DNA from: Ignavibacteriales bacterium | Lineage (GTDB): Bacteria > Bacteroidota > Ignavibacteria > Ignavibacteriales > Melioribacteraceae | DNA length: 42,095 nt | Reading direction: 5' to 3' | NCBI GenBank assembly: GCA_003599395.1 | Contig: QZJX01000027.1 | Span: 1 to 42,095, forward strand | Shown here: positions 33,923 through 42,095 of the stretch, piece after piece | Layout of the letters: each line of letters opens with the position of its first letter | Position numbering within the stretch: the stretch's first letter is position 1 | The notes under the pieces: generated by a model | The model's input: the letters and a program-made list of their open reading frames with translations, nothing else | Databases searched by the model: none | Told to the model about the DNA's origin: nothing | Made by a program: the position numbers and the translations under genes

Positions 33923-36900
33923 ATGATTCTTGCAAAAACATCTATTAATCGTCCCATCCTTACAACAATGGGAATTTTCGTTTTCCTAATATTTGGTCTT
34001 CTAGCTTACTTTAATCTTAATCTCGATCAAATGCCGGATGTAGAAATTCCTTATGTAACAGTTCAAACAATTTATCCAGGTGCCGGACCGAAAGAAATTG
34101 AAACTCTGGTAACTAAGAGAATTGAAGACGTCATTTCAACCGTTAGCCAAATTGAAAGTATGAATTCTTATTCTTTGGATGGTGCGTCAATTATTATAAT
34201 AGAATTTAGTTTGAGTAAAGATGTTGATATAGCAAATCAAGAAGTGAAAGATAAAGTTGATCAGATTCTCAATGACTTGCCGGACGCTGCTGAAAAACCA
34301 ATTATTCAAAAGGTTGACATACGTGCATTCCCAATTATTGATGTTGTGCTTAGCGGAAATCTTGATCCGCGTGAACTTTATAAAATTGCTGATAAAACTT
34401 TGAAAGACAGATTCTCGCAAATTCAGGGAGTTGCGAGAGTTGATATAACCGGTGGACAGGAAAGAGAAATAAGGGTAATTCTTGAAAATAAGGATATATA
34501 TCAAAACTTTATTTCTATGCCGCAGCTTTTGCAAATATTAGCTGCCCATAATATGAATATGCCGGGTGGTTATTTCCAAATTGAAGATCAAGAATTTACG
34601 GTTAGAATGAGTGGTGAGTTTGAAAGTTTGGAAGAAATAGAAGAGCTACAATTGCCGACTCCATTCGGTAATAAAAAACTTCGTCAATTTGCAACAGTTG
34701 CTGATTCTGGAAAGGATATTCGACAACGTACAATATTTTTTGATGCAGAAAAGCAATTCAGAAATGAAAATGTGGTGAGACTGGGAATTGTAAAAAGCTC
34801 GGAAGGTAATGCTGTTGAAGTTGCAAATGCTGTTAAAAAAGCTCTTCCGGAAATTCAAGCAATTCTTCCGGCAGGAACTAATTTGGAAATGGTGAACGAT
34901 GAATCCGTGTTCATAAAATCTACAGTTGATGATACGATGAGTAATATATTGCTCGGCGTTCTTTTTACATCCATTGTACTTCTAGTTTTCTTATCTGATA
35001 TACGTTCTACAATAATTGTTGCCTTATCTATGCCAACATCAATCATTTCAACATTTTTGCTTTTACAGGCATTCGGCTTAACATTAAACATGATGACTCT
35101 AATGGGGCTGTCCGTTTCAGTCGGTGTTTTGGTCGCTAACTCAGTTGTCGTGCTGGAAAATATTTTCCGTCACAAAAAAATGGGGATGGACAACAAACGT
35201 TCCGCATATAACGGCACAACAGAAGTGTTGGTCGCGGTATTGGCTTCTACATTAACTAACATAGTAGTATTTCTTCCAATAGCTAGTATGTCCTCAATGG
35301 TTGGAAGGTTTTTAAGTGAACTTGCATTGGCAGCAAGTTTTGCTACTATTTTCTCACTTTTGTTCTCATTTACATTAACACCAATGCTTGCTTCACTAAT
35401 ACTTCCCCAAAAACTTAATACAGGAAAATTAAGTAATTGGTTCAACAATTTATTTCATTCATGGGACAATTATTATCAGAAAATTTTAAGTAAAGTTTTA
35501 AAAACTAAAAAACGGGCGATAATTATTATTGCAATTTCATTTGTTCTCTTTATTGCCGCAACAATTATCTATGCGCCAAATATCGGTTTTGAGTTTATGC
35601 CGAATCTTGATGATGGAAAAATTAAAGTAGAAGTTGAACTGCCCGAGGGTTACAATCTATATGAAACCGCTGAAGTGTTGGGAGAAATTGAAAATCGATT
35701 AAAAAATTATTCCGAGGTTGAGTATTTACTTACAAATCTTGGCAAAATTAGTGATCTAAATACAGGTTCGAATATGGCAGTAATGAATGTTCAACTAGTT
35801 GATGAAAGTGAGCGTGAAGCCGGATTGGATGAAATGATTTCAAGTTTTGTTAGTAATCTATCACGTGTTCCGAATGCAAGAATTGTTGTTGATTATGGAT
35901 CAGGTATGGGAATGGGCGGTGCTCCTATTCAGTTTTATTTATTAGGACAAAATTTGGAAGTGCTTGAAGAATGGAAAAATAAAATTGTTGAAGAAGTTAA
36001 AGATGTTCCGGGTCTAATTAACTTTGATAATAGTTCACGAGCCGGTAAGCCGGAAATCACGCTGTTTCCCAAACGTGATAAAATTGCAGAAGCCGGAGTC
36101 ACAGTTCAAGAATTAGCTTTAACCCTAAGAGCCGCAATAGCCGGATTAGAATCTTCAAAATATAGGGAAGAAGGTGATGAGTACGACATAACAATCACAT
36201 TAAATGATAAAAATGTTGATACTCCTGAAGAAGTGGGAAACATACCGATTGTTTCTCAAAGTGGTGTTATTTATAAAATGTCACAATTAGCTGATGTAAA
36301 TTTTACAATAGGTTATACAAATATTCTACATAGAGATAAATATACAACCATACATTTTACCGGTTCACCCGCACCAGGTGTACCTTTAGGGAATGTTACT
36401 GATGAAATTGAGAATCGAATTAGTCAATTAGATTTACCTCCCGGGTACAGATATACATGGGGTGGTAATGTTAAAATGATGAATGAAATGGTTGCCGATA
36501 TGCTTTTTGCATTTTTCCTTGCTATACTATTGACTTATATGCTTCTCGCAGCAATTCTTGAAAGTTTTCTTCAACCGTTTTTTATTCTTTTAACAATACC
36601 ACTGGCATTAATAGGGGTATTCGCGTCATTGTTCCATACTAATATTTCATTTGGAATTACTTCCTTAATGGCGTTGATAATGTTGATTGGTATTGTTGTA
36701 AACAATGCAATCCTAATGCTGGACTATACAAATCAACTTGTTCGAGATGAAGGAAAGCCGGTGAAAGAGGCATTAGTTCAAGCATGTCCGACAAAACTAA
36801 AACCAATTCTAATGTCATCCATTGCAATTATACTTGGCATGCTGCCAATGGCTCTAGGAATTGGTGATGCCGGCAAAGAAATGAGAATTCCGCTTGGTGT

Positions 36901-37015
36901 TGTTAGTATCGGCGGTTTAGTCGTATCAACATTCCTTACACTATTTGTAATTCCGGCGTTCTATTATGTTACTTCAAGAAAAAGCAAAGAAGGTGTTGTT
37001 AAAGAGAAATTATAG
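33923..37015 (+). CDS. RND-family efflux permease (HAE-1/AcrB-like), lacking TM4 aspartate pair
   Basis: 1030 residues, normal length for a single-chain pump. Twelve membrane segments and two large periplasmic loops are evident; TM1 starts at INRPILTTMGIFVFLIFG, porter-domain motifs (DITGGQEREIRV, GYNLYETAEVLGEIE) follow. TM4 reads GLSVSVGVLVANSVVVLENI: the positions of AcrB D407/D408 (residues 405/406) are Ala-Asn. TM10 has GIVVNNAILMLDY in place of the AcrB lysine region. So the proton-relay carboxylates are missing. The rest looks intact, with no frameshift. It is probably a functional or altered efflux pump for lipophilic compounds, controlled by the TetR gene. Substrate unknown. Confidence 0.92.
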   Translation: MILAKTSINRPILTTMGIFVFLIFGLLAYFNLNLDQMPDVEIPYVTVQTIYPGAGPKEIETLVTKRIEDVISTVSQIESMNSYSLDGASIIIIEFSLSKDVDIANQEVKDKVDQILNDLPDAAEKPIIQKVDIRAFPIIDVVLSGNLDPRELYKIADKTLKDRFSQIQGVARVDITGGQEREIRVILENKDIYQNFISMPQLLQILAAHNMNMPGGYFQIEDQEFTVRMSGEFESLEEIEELQLPTPFGNKKLRQFATVADSGKDIRQRTIFFDAEKQFRNENVVRLGIVKSSEGNAVEVANAVKKALPEIQAILPAGTNLEMVNDESVFIKSTVDDTMSNILLGVLFTSIVLLVFLSDIRSTIIVALSMPTSIISTFLLLQAFGLTLNMMTLMGLSVSVGVLVANSVVVLENIFRHKKMGMDNKRSAYNGTTEVLVAVLASTLTNIVVFLPIASMSSMVGRFLSELALAASFATIFSLLFSFTLTPMLASLILPQKLNTGKLSNWFNNLFHSWDNYYQKILSKVLKTKKRAIIIIAISFVLFIAATIIYAPNIGFEFMPNLDDGKIKVEVELPEGYNLYETAEVLGEIENRLKNYSEVEYLLTNLGKISDLNTGSNMAVMNVQLVDESEREAGLDEMISSFVSNLSRVPNARIVVDYGSGMGMGGAPIQFYLLGQNLEVLEEWKNKIVEEVKDVPGLINFDNSSRAGKPEITLFPKRDKIAEAGVTVQELALTLRAAIAGLESSKYREEGDEYDITITLNDKNVDTPEEVGNIPIVSQSGVIYKMSQLADVNFTIGYTNILHRDKYTTIHFTGSPAPGVPLGNVTDEIENRISQLDLPPGYRYTWGGNVKMMNEMVADMLFAFFLAILLTYMLLAAILESFLQPFFILLTIPLALIGVFASLFHTNISFGITSLMALIMLIGIVVNNAILMLDYTNQLVRDEGKPVKEALVQACPTKLKPILMSSIAIILGMLPMALGIGDAGKEMRIPLGVVSIGGLVVSTFLTLFVIPAFYYVTSRKSKEGVVKEKL

Positions 37016-37070
37016 TTAACAAATTGAGTCCCGGTAATTGACCGAGACATATTTAATGTGGAGGTGTAAA

Positions 37071-37847
37071 ATGAAAAAGCCCCTTCAAATAGAATTTGAA
37101 TCAGAAAACGTAAAGTGCTATTTGGCCGGTGAAGTCGCTGTTTTAAAAATTACATGTAATGCTTTCGGTACGTTAACAAATTTAGATCAAGCAAATAGAG
37201 TTTTACCTTGGTTTGATATGGTTGAAAATGATCCTTCTGTAAAAGCAATTGTTGGTATGTCGGAAAAGGATTGCCTTGGTGAGACAGCCTATGAAGAGTT
37301 TTTATCCGAAATTACCGGAAGAAGCATCCAAAGAGATAAATATAATGAGATAACTAGATTTGAGAAATCAGATATACGTGCTATCGAAATTAATATGCTA
37401 ATTAATCTTATTAGAAAAATTTATTCGTTTAAGAAAATATTCATTTCTGCAATCAATGGAGAAATTGTAACTCCTTTTCTCGGTTTAAGTTTGGTTAGTG
37501 ATTTTCGATTTGCAAGCTCTGATTTGAAAATCATGTTTTCACATGTGAAATATGGTCTGCATCCAAGTGGTGCAATTCCATTTTTCTTACCAAAATTCAT
37601 TAATAAACAGTTAGCGATGAAATATATGTTGCAAGGCGGAGTAATTAATTTTGAGGAAGCTGGTAAATTAAATCTTGTAAATGAATTAGTTGACGATAGT
37701 GAGTTTGAAAAGAATAGTATAGAAAAAGCAAAAGGCTATATTAAAATGGGAATGAGTACATTAAAAAATACAAAATCATTAATTAATAGTAATTCTGACG
37801 AGTTGGAAAATTATTTTAAAATAGAATCTAATTATACTTACAAATAG
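37071..37847 (+). CDS. Degenerate crotonase-fold protein (enoyl-CoA hydratase/isomerase-like)
   Basis: 258 residues from the ATG at 37071, which has GGAGG six bases ahead; an in-frame ATG at 37038 lacks such a site. The C-terminal two thirds follow the crotonase fold (AINGEIVTPFLGLSLVSDFRFASSDLKIMFSHVKYGLHPSGAIPFFL). But the oxyanion-hole GGG is TPF, and the two catalytic glutamate positions are Gly and Lys. It is therefore likely not a hydratase; it could be a non-catalytic or differently acting member. It is on the same strand 56 bases after the pump gene, with no terminator seen between them, so it may be the last gene of the efflux operon. Confidence 0.75.
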   Translation: MKKPLQIEFESENVKCYLAGEVAVLKITCNAFGTLTNLDQANRVLPWFDMVENDPSVKAIVGMSEKDCLGETAYEEFLSEITGRSIQRDKYNEITRFEKSDIRAIEINMLINLIRKIYSFKKIFISAINGEIVTPFLGLSLVSDFRFASSDLKIMFSHVKYGLHPSGAIPFFLPKFINKQLAMKYMLQGGVINFEEAGKLNLVNELVDDSEFEKNSIEKAKGYIKMGMSTLKNTKSLINSNSDELENYFKIESNYTYK

Positions 37848-37866
37848 CTGTTGGAGATTTTTGGGA

Positions 37867-39177
37867 TTATCTCAATAACATTATTTGAATGTCCATAACA
37901 TTTGTGCCGGTTGGACCAATTTTGATCAAACTATCGGGTTTGTTAAAAAACTCGTATGAGTTGTTTTCACTTAAATAAATTGCCGGATCGATACCGAACT
38001 CTATCGCTTTTTTCATTGAAAAATTATTGATAATCGCTCCGGCAGCGTCAGTTGGTCCGTCAATTCCGTCAGTACCAATGCTTGCAAAACAAAATTCATT
38101 CGTAAAATCTTTGAGATGTATCAATGTGCTTAAAGCTAATTCTTGATTCCTTCCACCAATTCCTTTTCCTTTTACTCTGACGGTGGTTTCGCCACCAAAC
38201 AAATAGCATTTAGGACTATCTGGTTTTTGTCGTTTAGTCACAAAATCAGCAATATATTCTCCCACTGATTTAGCTTCACCTATTATATCTGTTCTGATAA
38301 TACGCGTTTCATAACCTAATTGTTCAGCTATACCTTTTGCAGATTTTATTGCCCTTAAGTTATCACCAAGAATAAAATGATGATTATTCTTATAGTAAAA
38401 ATCTTCTAGATTATTACTCTCAAAATTTTGTTGAAGATAGCGTAGTATTGATTCAGGAATCCTCTTAGTAAGATAATAATCATCTAGAAGTTCAAGCGGT
38501 TTATACTTTTCTTTTCTCGTTATATATGTTAAGCCGGAAGCAATTGATTCAAGTTTGTTCCCAAGTACATCAGAAATGATTAGAGTAATGCATGTTGCCG
38601 GATGGATTTCTCTTGCAAGTTTGCCGCCTTTAATATTCGAAACAGCTTTACGTAGAGTATTGATCTTATCAATATCCATTCCACTTTTTATCAAGCAATC
38701 TGCAAAGTCTTTGTAGTCATCCAAAGAAATACTTTCCGGTAATGATTCTAATAAAGAAGATCCTCCGCCGGATATTAATGCAATAACTAAATCATTTTCG
38801 TTCGCATCTTTTACTAATTTAAGAATTTTGTTACCTGCTAATAAACTATTTTCATTTGGTAATGGATGTGAGGCTTTGATGTATTCAATTTTGCCGGTGT
38901 TATTATCAGCAGAAATATTTGATGACACAATTCCTTGACTTATTTTATTTCCTAATAAATCTTCAATTTCAATTGCCATACTTGTAGATGCTTTACCGGT
39001 GCCGATGATATAGATTTTCTTGTATTTTCTTAGATCAAAATCGATTCCCTGAATTGAAAGAATTTCATTTATATATTTTATTGAACTTTGGAAAAGATTT
39101 TTAGGCGTGACACTTTGAATTGCAGCTTGATAAATTGACTCTATGTGTTTACGAAGTTGGGAAGAATTAGAACTCAT
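37867..39177 (-). CDS. Glycerate 2-kinase (GckA/MOFRL family)
   Basis: 436 residues. The N-terminal DUF4147 domain has IIGTGKASTSMAIEIEDLLG and ALISGGGSSLLESLPE; the C-terminal MOFRL domain has LFGGETTVRVKGKGIGGRNQELALSTL and GTDGIDGPTDAAGAII, the family signature. It phosphorylates D-glycerate to 2-phosphoglycerate, feeding glycolysis. Glyoxylate- or purine-derived glycerate would be a substrate, but the gene is separate from the purine island. Its start lies 3 bases after the stop of the histidine kinase gene, so the two share a transcript. Confidence 0.9.
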   Translation of the reverse strand: MSSNSSQLRKHIESIYQAAIQSVTPKNLFQSSIKYINEILSIQGIDFDLRKYKKIYIIGTGKASTSMAIEIEDLLGNKISQGIVSSNISADNNTGKIEYIKASHPLPNENSLLAGNKILKLVKDANENDLVIALISGGGSSLLESLPESISLDDYKDFADCLIKSGMDIDKINTLRKAVSNIKGGKLAREIHPATCITLIISDVLGNKLESIASGLTYITRKEKYKPLELLDDYYLTKRIPESILRYLQQNFESNNLEDFYYKNNHHFILGDNLRAIKSAKGIAEQLGYETRIIRTDIIGEAKSVGEYIADFVTKRQKPDSPKCYLFGGETTVRVKGKGIGGRNQELALSTLIHLKDFTNEFCFASIGTDGIDGPTDAAGAIINNFSMKKAIEFGIDPAIYLSENNSYEFFNKPDSLIKIGPTGTNVMDIQIMLLR

Positions 39178-39180
39178 TTT

Positions 39181-40869
39181 TTAGAAAGCAATCTTATAAT
39201 TAATCGAAAAGGTTACTGTAGTACCGATACCAAACTCGCTATTCGCTACAATTTTTCCACCAAGCAAGTTTACATATTCGCTACAGATTGCTAAACCTAA
39301 ACCGCTTGATGCTTCTCTACCGGAACTATCTGCACTTGTCTTAAATGGTTCAAAAATCTTTTCCATTAAATCAGGCGGAATTCCTCTTCCTGTATCTTGT
39401 ATTTTTGTAGTCAATATTCCATTTCTCTTCTCTGTTTGTTTGGTTTCCAGCGAAATTTGTATTTCCCCATTCTTGGTAAACTTAATAGAATTACCGATTA
39501 AATTGATCAATATTTGGCGGTATTTAATTTTATCAGTTACAATAGAAGAATTGTCCATGTCTTTTGTTATTAAAGTTAATTTATTTCCCTTTTCCTCAGA
39601 TAGGTAGCTTAATAGTTTAGTGACTGATCTAACTTCCTTTAGAAGATCAAACTCTTCATTTTCAATTTCGATTTTGCCGGCTTCAATTTTTGCAAAATCT
39701 ATAAAATTACTTATTACCTGCAGTAAAGATTCAGCACTGACTTTTACAGTCTTAGCAAATTCTTCAAATTCTTCAATAGTGGTTAGTTGCTTGTTCTCAA
39801 TCATATCGAAGTATAGGAGAATCGCATTTAAAGGTGTTCTAACTTCATGATTAATTTTTGCAAGCAATTTTATTTTTTGATTCTTTTCATCGATAACTTT
39901 TTGAGCAATAAGTTCTTTTTCTCTTGCTTCTTCAAATAACTTTTCAAGTGCAAGATTTTTTTCGCGTTCGGCTTGTTTTTCTTTTGTCTTATCGGTTATA
40001 ATACATTCAATCGCTTTTAAGTTAGTATCTGTTTCAATTTCTTTTGATATTATGTGTAAGTGTTTTACCTCGCCACTTTTTCCTACTATTCTTTCTTCAA
40101 GATGATCATATTTACCAGCTAGTATTTTATTTCTGATAAGTTCTCTTTCTTTTTCTCCCGGAGCCAGAATATCAAAAATGTTGTGCTCTACCTCAAAATC
40201 AGTTATCTCAAATAAGTTTAGTAAGTAATTATTCGCAGCAATGATTTTTCCGTCTTTGTTAATTTTCAAAATACCAACAGAGGCATTATCAAAAAGAAAT
40301 TTTATTTCGTTTGTCTTCTCTATATACTTCTTGCGATTTTTATATATAACTGCGCTTGCGGCAACACTTAATAAACTTATGAAACTAACAAACAAAACTA
40401 GTGAAAGAACATTGGGCAGCTGAAAAATATTTTTATCCGAATAGAAAATTGAAGCGGCAAATAACAAATTGTAATAAATGGCTACAATTATTTGTTGTGT
40501 TACTTCCCAGCTAAAAATAATTGCGAATGTGAAAATTAATAATGATAATATCTGAGAGTTTATATATATGGTGCTGGGTATCATAATAATTGTAAAAATA
40601 AATGAGGATATAAGACCTAAGATCAATACGTGAGTTAACATATTGACAATTTTACGGGAGAAATTTCTAAATGTCAGTGCAAAAACAATAGCGGAAAGAA
40701 AAGTAAAAGATACTCTGGCTAAATAAAGTTCAATTTGAAATCCTTGGAAAAAATATATTTCGAAGAGCATCGACCAAGTGCCGGCAATAATCGAAATAGC
40801 TGATAAAATTCGGAGTGGATTCAGTTGATGATTTGTGTTACCTGATGTGATTAAACTATTCTTGGTCAT
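39181..40869 (-). CDS. Membrane PAS-domain sensor histidine kinase
   Basis: 562 residues. About five or six membrane helices fill residues 20-180, without a large extracellular domain. A PAS domain spans about 190-297 (FLFDNASVGILKINKDGKIIAANN), followed by a short coiled coil and the HisKA domain with phospho-acceptor H341 in AKINHEVRTPLNAI. The HATPase domain has the N box QILINLIGNSIKFTKNG, G1 DTGRGIPPDL and G2 SGLGLAICSEYVNLLGG. No receiver domain is attached and no response regulator gene lies nearby, so the partner is elsewhere. The membrane part suggests sensing of a lipid-soluble or membrane state signal, which is inference. It is cotranscribed with glycerate kinase. Confidence 0.92.
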   Translation of the reverse strand: MTKNSLITSGNTNHQLNPLRILSAISIIAGTWSMLFEIYFFQGFQIELYLARVSFTFLSAIVFALTFRNFSRKIVNMLTHVLILGLISSFIFTIIMIPSTIYINSQILSLLIFTFAIIFSWEVTQQIIVAIYYNLLFAASIFYSDKNIFQLPNVLSLVLFVSFISLLSVAASAVIYKNRKKYIEKTNEIKFLFDNASVGILKINKDGKIIAANNYLLNLFEITDFEVEHNIFDILAPGEKERELIRNKILAGKYDHLEERIVGKSGEVKHLHIISKEIETDTNLKAIECIITDKTKEKQAEREKNLALEKLFEEAREKELIAQKVIDEKNQKIKLLAKINHEVRTPLNAILLYFDMIENKQLTTIEEFEEFAKTVKVSAESLLQVISNFIDFAKIEAGKIEIENEEFDLLKEVRSVTKLLSYLSEEKGNKLTLITKDMDNSSIVTDKIKYRQILINLIGNSIKFTKNGEIQISLETKQTEKRNGILTTKIQDTGRGIPPDLMEKIFEPFKTSADSSGREASSGLGLAICSEYVNLLGGKIVANSEFGIGTTVTFSINYKIAF

Positions 40870-41043
40870 ATAATATCACAAAAGTTTATTTGTCTTAGAA
40901 GTAACTTTTGTAATTTAGTTAACCATATTGAAACCTGCTATGTTTTTTATCAAAAATTGTGGTCTATAGAAATATGATTTATATTTAAATATATAATTTT
41001 GTTGTAAGAAAAAATAAATAAAAACATTTTCAGAAAGATATTA

Positions 41044-41670
41044 ATGAACAAGAAATTAAGGTGGGCTTTATTTTTAGCAATCGTTACTGTTCTTTATAAT
41101 GTTATTGAGGGATTTGTATCGATAATATTTGGTGCTGAAGATGAAACTCTTGCATTATTCGGTTTCGGTGTTGATAGTTTTGTAGAAGTTATTTCCGGGA
41201 TAGGAATTCTTCACCTTATTTTCAGAATGACTTATAAAAATGTTGAACACCGTGATGAATTTGAAAAAACTGCATTGAAAATTACTGGGTCAGCTTTTTA
41301 TATCTTGACTGCTGGATTGGTATTTGGTTCGGTTTTGATTGTGGTTAATGATGTTAAACCAGAAACAACAATACCGGGGATAATTATTTCTATCGTTTCG
41401 CTGTTAACAATGTATTTCTTGATGAACGCAAAATTGAAAGTTGGTAAAGAACTAAATTCTGATGCGATTATAGCAGATGCAAACTGTACAAAGACATGTT
41501 TCTATCTGTCTATTGTTTTACTTTTGTCAAGTGCAAGTTATGAGTTATTAGGATTTGGATTTATTGACGCAATTGGTTCTCTTGGTATTGCATATTTTTC
41601 ATTAAATGAAGGCAGAGAAGCTTTTGAAAAAGTAAGAAGCGGTAATTTATCTTGTTCTTGTGATCACTAA
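41044..41670 (+). CDS. Cation transporter, CDF-like membrane protein
   Basis: 208 residues and five or six membrane helices. The second helix carries FGVDSFVEVISGIG, the D-x3-E version of the CDF metal site, and a later helix has ADANCTKTCFYL. The C-terminus ends in a short cysteine/histidine tail CSCDH that could bind metal. It lacks the cytoplasmic domain of larger CDF proteins. Likely it exports or buffers a divalent metal such as zinc or cobalt. It starts 174 bases from the divergent histidine kinase gene and is followed 8 bases later by a classical CDF gene, so they probably form one transcript. Confidence 0.82.
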   Translation: MNKKLRWALFLAIVTVLYNVIEGFVSIIFGAEDETLALFGFGVDSFVEVISGIGILHLIFRMTYKNVEHRDEFEKTALKITGSAFYILTAGLVFGSVLIVVNDVKPETTIPGIIISIVSLLTMYFLMNAKLKVGKELNSDAIIADANCTKTCFYLSIVLLLSSASYELLGFGFIDAIGSLGIAYFSLNEGREAFEKVRSGNLSCSCDH

Positions 41671-41678
41671 AAATAAAA

Positions 41679-42095
41679 ATGTCACACAATCATAGACCAC
41701 CATATAATAGAGCATTTTTTATCGGCATCAGCTTAAATGTAATATACATTATCGTCGAGTTTATTTATGGTTTAATATCAAATTCAATGGCTCTAATTGC
41801 TGATGCTGGACATAATCTTAGTGATGTACTCGGCTTAATCTTAGCTTGGGGAGCTTCCTATTTAGCAACAAAAACTCCAACAAATAGACGCACGTATGGA
41901 TTTAGAAAGTCAACAGTTCTGGCATCATTAACAAACGCTGTAATTCTTTTAATAGCTGTCGGTGCAATTGCTTTTGAATCAATAAAAAGATTTTCAGAAC
42001 CGCAAGTTATTGAAAGTGAAACAATAATTTATGTCGCAGCTATCGGTGTCATAATTAATGGAATTACAGCTTATTTATTTTTTGCAGACCACAAG
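41679..42095 (+). CDS. Cation diffusion facilitator (CzcD/ZitB-like), cut by right edge
   Basis: The ATG at 41679 opens a frame of 139 codons that runs off the window. The start MSHNHRPPYNRAF is histidine-bearing, then TM helices follow: YIIVEFIYGLISNSMALIADAGHNLSDVLGLI has the TM2 metal site (H45-x3-D49, with D42), and RRTYGFRKSTVLASLTNAVILL is the typical TM3. This is a Zn/Cd/Co exporter of the inner membrane. It follows the smaller CDF-like gene by 8 bases. The second metal-binding half and cytoplasmic domain are outside the window. Confidence 0.93.
   Translation, partial: MSHNHRPPYNRAFFIGISLNVIYIIVEFIYGLISNSMALIADAGHNLSDVLGLILAWGASYLATKTPTNRRTYGFRKSTVLASLTNAVILLIAVGAIAFESIKRFSEPQVIESETIIYVAAIGVIINGITAYLFFADHK

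Noticed and set aside
37038-37070. Upstream ATG of the crotonase-like gene
   Set aside because: The 11 extra residues have no ribosome site, whereas GGAGG precedes the ATG at 37071.
1-42095. CRISPR arrays, tRNA and rRNA genes, insertion sequences with transposase
   Set aside because: No regularly spaced direct repeats, tRNA-like cloverleaf ends or transposase motifs were found by eye; the only repeats are short hairpins.

Overview
The window is AT-rich, has no rRNA or tRNA genes, and carries dense operons on both strands. Gene content and style suggest a Gram-negative member of the Bacteroidota/Chlorobi group, most like the Ignavibacteria: an RND efflux operon with a lipoprotein adaptor, a TonB C-terminal protein, a stand-alone SpoVG-like protein, and many intergenic hairpin repeats. 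This placement is an inference from general appearance, not a database match.

Layout. (1) 1-5016: end of a surface-polysaccharide or glycan region, with a two-domain glycosyltransferase cut by the left edge, a methyltransferase/radical SAM/TPR fusion and two small SAM methyltransferases. (2) 5161-9709: an unrecognised coiled-coil membrane protein on the minus strand, then a TonB-C protein and a chemoreceptor on the plus strand, closed by a strong terminator. (3) 9881-30051: a 20-kb catabolic island made of two converging gene sets. The plus-strand set is xdhA-xdhB-xdhC-ygfK-xdhD-like. The minus-strand set, transcribed from about 30.1 kb down to 20.6 kb, is a PLP enzyme, hydantoinase, ssnA, ygeY, ygeW, a threonine-synthase-like enzyme, a toxin-antitoxin pair and mocA/ygfJ. 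(4) 30412-30657: spoVG-like gene with terminator. (5) 30774-37847: a TetR-controlled RND tripartite efflux operon followed by a degenerate crotonase-fold gene. (6) 37867-42095: glycerate 2-kinase and a membrane PAS histidine kinase on the minus strand, then two cation-diffusion-facilitator-type genes on the plus strand, the last cut by the right edge.

How the genes fit. The island matches the E. coli yge/ygf gene set (ygeW, ygeY, hyuA, ygfJ, ygfK, ssnA, xdhD). That set is associated with selenium-dependent molybdenum hydroxylases and with anaerobic purine and uric-acid breakdown in gut bacteria. A likely logic is that molybdenum hydroxylases and YgfK handle the purine redox steps, two metal amidohydrolases and an M20 hydrolase open and trim the ring products, YgeW forms carbamoyl phosphate, and PLP lyases release ammonia. 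Three things differ from E. coli: a complete conventional xanthine dehydrogenase is present as well, no ygeX-type diaminopropionate lyase is visible (two other PLP enzymes are there instead), and no carbamate kinase, yqeB, yqeC or purine permease lies in the window.

Gaps between the catabolic genes are filled with palindromic REP-like hairpins and with ACACAGAT/CGCAAAG-type inverted repeats. The RND pump lacks the usual transmembrane aspartates, and the crotonase-like protein beside it lacks the usual catalytic glutamates.
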